Shown here one piece after another: positions 60,611-64,000 of a stretch of DNA of 64,000 nucleotides. Position numbers and translations under genes: made by a program. Position 1 is the first letter of the stretch. Each line of letters begins with the position of its first letter. The DNA is taken from assembly GCA_910578115.1 (NCBI GenBank), contig CAJTPO010000021.1:1-64000 (forward strand), read 5' to 3'. The DNA comes from an uncultured Lachnospiraceae bacterium (GTDB taxonomy: Bacteria > Bacillota > Clostridia > Lachnospirales > Lachnospiraceae). A model generated the notes under the pieces. It searched no databases, was not told where the DNA came from, and saw only the letters and a program-made list of their open reading frames with translations.

Positions 60611-61684
60611 TTACGCCTCCTTTGCAGCTGTCTTATTGGCAGACAGTTTCTTAAAGAACTCTTTCACGGGCTCAGACTGGATGACTACGATCAGGATGAC
60701 CACGATCGCCTTAAATACAGGAGCCTGCGCAGAGGAAACACCCAGCGCATACAGCGTGGTGGTGATCGCCTGAATGGTATAGGCGCCGATGATGGAGCCG
60801 GCCAGATTGAATTTGCCGCCGCCCAGGCTGTTGCCGCCAAGCGCCACGGCCAGGATGGCATCCATTTCCATATTCAGTCCGATATTGTTCGTGTCGGCGG
60901 AATAGATGCGGGAGGTAGCGGTAATCCCCGCGATACCCGCGCACAGACCGCAGATCGCATAGCACATCAAAATGATCTTGGCAGAGTTGAAGCCTGAGAT
61001 CCTGGCCGCCTTCTTATTGATACCCACACTCTGTACAAAAGTCCCCAGCGCCGTAAACTTTAAGATCAGCGACATGATCAGGACGCAGATCGCCGCGATC
61101 AGGATCGGCGTCGGCAGAAAGCCGATGTAGGAACCGAAGAACTGGAAGGAGGGAACACGCACATACACGATGGCGCTGTTGCAGAGCAGCAGGCCGATCG
61201 CCCGTCCCGCAGACCAGAGGATCAGAGTCGCCACCATGGGCTGAATATTCAGGTAAGCCACCAGAAACCCGTTGAACAGACCACAGACAACCGCCACCAG
61301 GATGCCGGCGCCGATGCCCACCCAGAGCGGGTTCGCATACTCAGACACGTTGGTCACGCCGTAGCCGGCCAGCAGCATACAGCACATACCGCCCGACAGA
61401 CTCATCACGGAACCAACGGAAATATCCGTTCCGGCGGAGGCCGATACCACCAGCGTCATGCCAATGGCCAGAATGGCCACTTCACTGCCGCGGTTCAAAA
61501 TATCGATCAGACGGCCGTAGAGGATCGTATTGCCCGAAGAAGTCAGCTGCGTGCTGATCGCAAAGAAGGAGAACGGAGCATTCCCGCTTGCGATATCATA
61601 GATCACGTTCACGAACATGACCAAAAGCATACTGAAGATGGGCAGGAATAACTGCATCTTCGTTATTTTCTTTATTTTACTCAT
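60611..61684 (-). CDS. Sugar ABC transporter permease, RbsC/YtfT-type
   Basis: 357 residues from ATG 61684 (GGGAGG). CUT2 motifs SAGTDISVGSVMSLSGGMCC and AILAVALGGNSLGGGKFNLA. Its start overlaps the ATPase stop by 8 bp. Confidence 0.93.
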   Translation of the reverse strand: MSKIKKITKMQLFLPIFSMLLVMFVNVIYDIASGNAPFSFFAISTQLTSSGNTILYGRLIDILNRGSEVAILAIGMTLVVSASAGTDISVGSVMSLSGGMCCMLLAGYGVTNVSEYANPLWVGIGAGILVAVVCGLFNGFLVAYLNIQPMVATLILWSAGRAIGLLLCNSAIVYVRVPSFQFFGSYIGFLPTPILIAAICVLIMSLILKFTALGTFVQSVGINKKAARISGFNSAKIILMCYAICGLCAGIAGITATSRIYSADTNNIGLNMEMDAILAVALGGNSLGGGKFNLAGSIIGAYTIQAITTTLYALGVSSAQAPVFKAIVVILIVVIQSEPVKEFFKKLSANKTAAKEA

Positions 61685-63200
61685 GTGCCGCACCTCCCGC
61701 AATGGCGTGCATTACGCCTTCCTGTGTCATCTCTTCGCCGCTGATCTCACCCACTTTGGCGCCGTCCCTAAGGACCGCCATCCGGTTGCAGGTACGCAGC
61801 ATCTCTTCGATCTCCGAGGAGATGAAGATCAGACTCTTGCCTTCCTGCGCCAGCTTGATCACCAGCTTCTGTATCTCTGTTTTCGTACCGATATCAATAC
61901 CGCGCGTGGGCTCATCCAGAATCAGGAAATCCGGGTTCGTGGCAAGCCATCTGGCCAGGATCACCTTCTGCTGGTTGCCGCCGGACAGCCGTTTGATCAG
62001 CGTCTCCCTGCTGGCGGTCTTAATCTGCAGCATCTCTATGTACTGGTCGGCAATCTCAATCTGCTTCGCCATCGGAATTTTCTTAAAGATGCCCAGCTTC
62101 GCCTGCATTGCCAGAATAATGTTCTCCCGCACCGACAGATCGCCGATGATGCCTTCCGCCTTTCTGTCATCCGGCAAAAGACCCATGCCCAGGTTCATGG
62201 CGTCGATGGGACTCTTGATCTTCTCTTCCTTACCGTTCACCTTAAGGGTTCCGGTCTGCGCCCTGTCCGCTCCGTAAATAGCCCGCGCCAGCTCACTTCG
62301 TCCGCTTCCCAGAAGGCCGGTCAGCCCCACCACTTCGCCCTTGTGGATCTCCAGATCAAAAGGCTTGATGGTGCCCGCATGGCTCAAACCTTTGGCTTCG
62401 ATCTCCAGCGGCGCATTGGTAAAGTCCATGCTGCCCTCCGGCTTGATGCTGGCCAGATCGTCGAAATCCTTACCCATCATGGCCGCCACCAGCTTGACTC
62501 TCGGCAGCTCCTCCACCGTGTACTCGCCTACCAGCGTACCGTTGCGCAGCACCGTGATGCCGTCGCACACCGCATACACCTGTTCCAGGAAATGAGTTAC
62601 GAACACGATGCCCACGCCCTGTTTCTTGAGTCGCTTCATCATATGGAAAAGTTTCTCCACCTCGTTGTCGTCCAGCGAGGAGGTGGGTTCATCCAGGATC
62701 AGAACCTTACTCTCCATATCCACGGCCCGGGCGATGGCGATCATCTGCTGCAGTGCCAGCGAATACTCTTCCAGATTCCTGGTCACTTCGATGTCCAGAT
62801 CCAGATCCTTCATCAGCTGCGCCGCCATCTGGTTCATCCTGCGGCGGTTCACCGTCCCAATCTTCGTCAAAGGTTCCCGCCCGATATATAGATTCTCCGC
62901 CACCGACAGATTGGGGCAGAGGTTGACTTCCTGATAAACTGTCGAAATTCCCTTATGCTGGGCATCCATCGTGTCTTTGTTCACGATAGGCCCTCCGATG
63001 CCGTCTACATGGATCTCGCCGGCCTCAAACTTGTTAACACCTGTCAGGCACTTGATCAACGTCGACTTCCCGGCGCCGTTTTCCCCCATCAGCGCACGGA
63101 TCTCACCCTTTTTCAGTGTGAAGTCCACATTGTCCAGCGCTTTGACTCCGGGGAAGGTCATGCAGATCCCCCGCATCGTTAAAGCAATGTTACTGTCCAT
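61677..63200 (-). CDS. Sugar ABC transporter ATPase with two nucleotide-binding domains (AraG/YtfR type)
   Basis: 507 residues from ATG 63200 (AGGAGG). First domain: GENGAGKST, EYSLALQQMIAIARAV, VLILDEPTSSLD. Second domain: GLLGSGRSE (degenerate Walker A, as usual for this class), LSGGNQQKVILARWL, FLILDEPTRGID. Energises import of a monosaccharide, probably a pentose judging by the kinase and epimerase downstream. Confidence 0.95.
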   Translation of the reverse strand: MDSNIALTMRGICMTFPGVKALDNVDFTLKKGEIRALMGENGAGKSTLIKCLTGVNKFEAGEIHVDGIGGPIVNKDTMDAQHKGISTVYQEVNLCPNLSVAENLYIGREPLTKIGTVNRRRMNQMAAQLMKDLDLDIEVTRNLEEYSLALQQMIAIARAVDMESKVLILDEPTSSLDDNEVEKLFHMMKRLKKQGVGIVFVTHFLEQVYAVCDGITVLRNGTLVGEYTVEELPRVKLVAAMMGKDFDDLASIKPEGSMDFTNAPLEIEAKGLSHAGTIKPFDLEIHKGEVVGLTGLLGSGRSELARAIYGADRAQTGTLKVNGKEEKIKSPIDAMNLGMGLLPDDRKAEGIIGDLSVRENIILAMQAKLGIFKKIPMAKQIEIADQYIEMLQIKTASRETLIKRLSGGNQQKVILARWLATNPDFLILDEPTRGIDIGTKTEIQKLVIKLAQEGKSLIFISSEIEEMLRTCNRMAVLRDGAKVGEISGEEMTQEGVMHAIAGGAAHE

Positions 63201-63297
63201 ACAAATACCTCCTGCCGTCACACATTTCGTAACCACTCCATCCTGCTGCGGTCAGTGCAGTAAATAAACAGAACTGACCAAACTGTTTCCGCATTTC

Positions 63298-63327
63298 GTA
63301 ACAGTTCAACCTTCGGCTTCTCTGTTA
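63298..63327. repeat. Hairpin repeat GTAAC...ACCTTCGGCT...GTTAA, copy 3
   Basis: Related to 11026-11056 and 13001-13038. It lies between the binding-protein terminator and the ATPase gene. Nearby, AACTGTTTCC-N2-ATTTC occurs twice as a direct repeat (about 63280 and 63347). Confidence 0.55.
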
Positions 63328-63427
63328 ATGCAAAGTTCCGGGCCGAACTGTTTCCAAATTTCATCATATTGCCGTCAATTTTCCAACAATATGTGCTGCA
63401 CTCCTTTATTGTACACCAAATTTGGCG

Positions 63428-63459
63428 AAAGAAAAAGGAGAGAAACGGAATTTCTCTCC
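63428..63459 (-). terminator. Strong terminator between the binding-protein and ATPase genes
   Basis: Minus-strand GGAGAGAAA-TTCCG-TTTCTCTCC followed by TTTTTCTTTC, 43 bp after the stop codon. Partial termination here would keep binding protein in excess over the membrane complex. Confidence 0.9.
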
Positions 63460-63502
63460 CTATTCTATTCTTATGTGTTCAATTCAAGTACTGCTCCTGC
63501 TC

Positions 63503-64000
63503 TTAGTATGCGCGGCCGTCCAGCACTTCCTGTGTCATGGTTGTTGCATACTGGGACTCGATGCCAGGTGCTACGAAAGCCTCGTCAACAACGACTGTCT
63601 GAGCGTCGATCGCTTCGCCTGCCTGCAGCTTCTGGATAACTTCTGCTGCGAACTCAGCCTGCAGAGGGTTACACTCTACGTTGCAGTTGATCTTGCCGTC
63701 TAATGTATACTGTAAACCGTCGTGTGTAGCGTCGAAGGAGATGATGATCACGTCGCCGTCAACACCGTATGTGATACCTGCTGCATCCATTGCGTCCATT
63801 GCGCCGTATGCTTCGTTATCGTTCTGACATACTACTACGTTGAAATCGCTGTAGGACTTGATGAAGGACTCCATAACTTCCTGTCCGCCTGCCTGTGTGA
63901 AGTCACCGGACTGAGAATCAAGGATCGTCCACTCGCTGTGCTGTCCAGCGATGTTGTTGAAGCCTTCTGTACGTCCAAGTGTTGCAGATGCACCTACAGA
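63503..64000 (-). CDS. Sugar-binding protein of the ABC importer (ChvE/YtfQ-like), C-terminal part
   Basis: The frame is open from the right edge of the window to the stop at 63503 (165 codons present), so the N-terminus lies outside. Visible: GASATLGRTEGFNNI, LDSQSGDFTQAGGQEVMES, VVVCQNDNEAYGAMDAMDAA and IISFDATHDGLQYTLDGKIN, matching the C-terminal half of Peripla_BP_4 sugar-binding proteins. Extracellular, usually a lipoprotein. Delivers substrate to the adjacent permeases. Confidence 0.93.
   Translation of the reverse strand, partial: SVGASATLGRTEGFNNIAGQHSEWTILDSQSGDFTQAGGQEVMESFIKSYSDFNVVVCQNDNEAYGAMDAMDAAGITYGVDGDVIIISFDATHDGLQYTLDGKINCNVECNPLQAEFAAEVIQKLQAGEAIDAQTVVVDEAFVAPGIESQYATTMTQEVLDGRAY

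Noticed and set aside
61617..62891. 424-codon plus-strand frame
   Set aside because: Antisense to the two-domain ABC ATPase; composition is that of a shadow frame.

Overview
The window looks like a chromosomal segment from a gut-type Lachnospiraceae (Clostridia, Bacillota). Evidence: strong AGGAGG-type ribosome binding sites, a clostridial long-form SRP RNA, a T-box leader on metG, the dnaX-ybaB-recR order, MsmX/UgpC-type and YesN/LplBC-type sugar transport, and proteins of lineage-typical families (DUF5711-like, DUF6128-like, DUF624). Species is not resolved. Most genes lie on the minus strand; no prophage, transposase or CRISPR array was seen.

Layout. 1-600: 5' end of a 16S rRNA gene leaving the window on the minus strand, with two promoters. 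0.6-9.4 kb: CvpA-like, DUF5711-like and LysM membrane proteins, galM, then the replication/repair cluster dnaX-ybaB-recR, a phosphofructokinase and tadA. 9.4-13.6 kb: tRNA-Ser(CGA), a cluster of tiny membrane peptides too short for ordinary gene calling, a KdpD/KdpE-like two-component system with an 11-bp phased operator array, and SRP RNA. 13.7-27.5 kb: signalling and housekeeping genes, including a LacI-fold/GGDEF protein, a Gln-rich repeat protein, a PucR-type regulator, a sugar-ABC ATPase, copper export (copA, csoR with operator), a second diguanylate cyclase, DUF624 and an HD-GYP protein. 27.6-36.9 kb: D-lactate dehydrogenase, a lysophospholipase-like hydrolase, T-box-controlled metG, a three-gene locus encoding a coiled-coil membrane protein and two paralogous secreted proteins, and map. 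37-43.4 kb: a zone of tandem duplication with two XRE regulators, a 152-bp palindromic non-coding element, and two copies of a BlaI-like repressor/M56 peptidase pair. 43.4-53.7 kb: a MATE exporter, a GH2 enzyme, and a sugar ABC importer with its AraC-type sensor-regulator and a beta-propeller glycosidase. 54-64 kb: a pentose module of rpe, split transketolase, L-ribulose-5-phosphate 4-epimerase, an FGGY kinase and a ChvE/YtfQ-type ABC importer that runs off the right edge.

The pentose genes fit together: import, kinase, 4-epimerase to xylulose-5-phosphate, then transketolase and Rpe. No isomerase is present in the window. The least explained parts are (i) the micro-peptide/KdpDE-like module, (ii) the duplicated BlaI/M56 modules, whose promoters share Spo0A-like boxes and an inverted repeat, (iii) the secreted-paralogue locus at 32.8-35.8 kb, and (iv) several dispersed palindromic repeat families.
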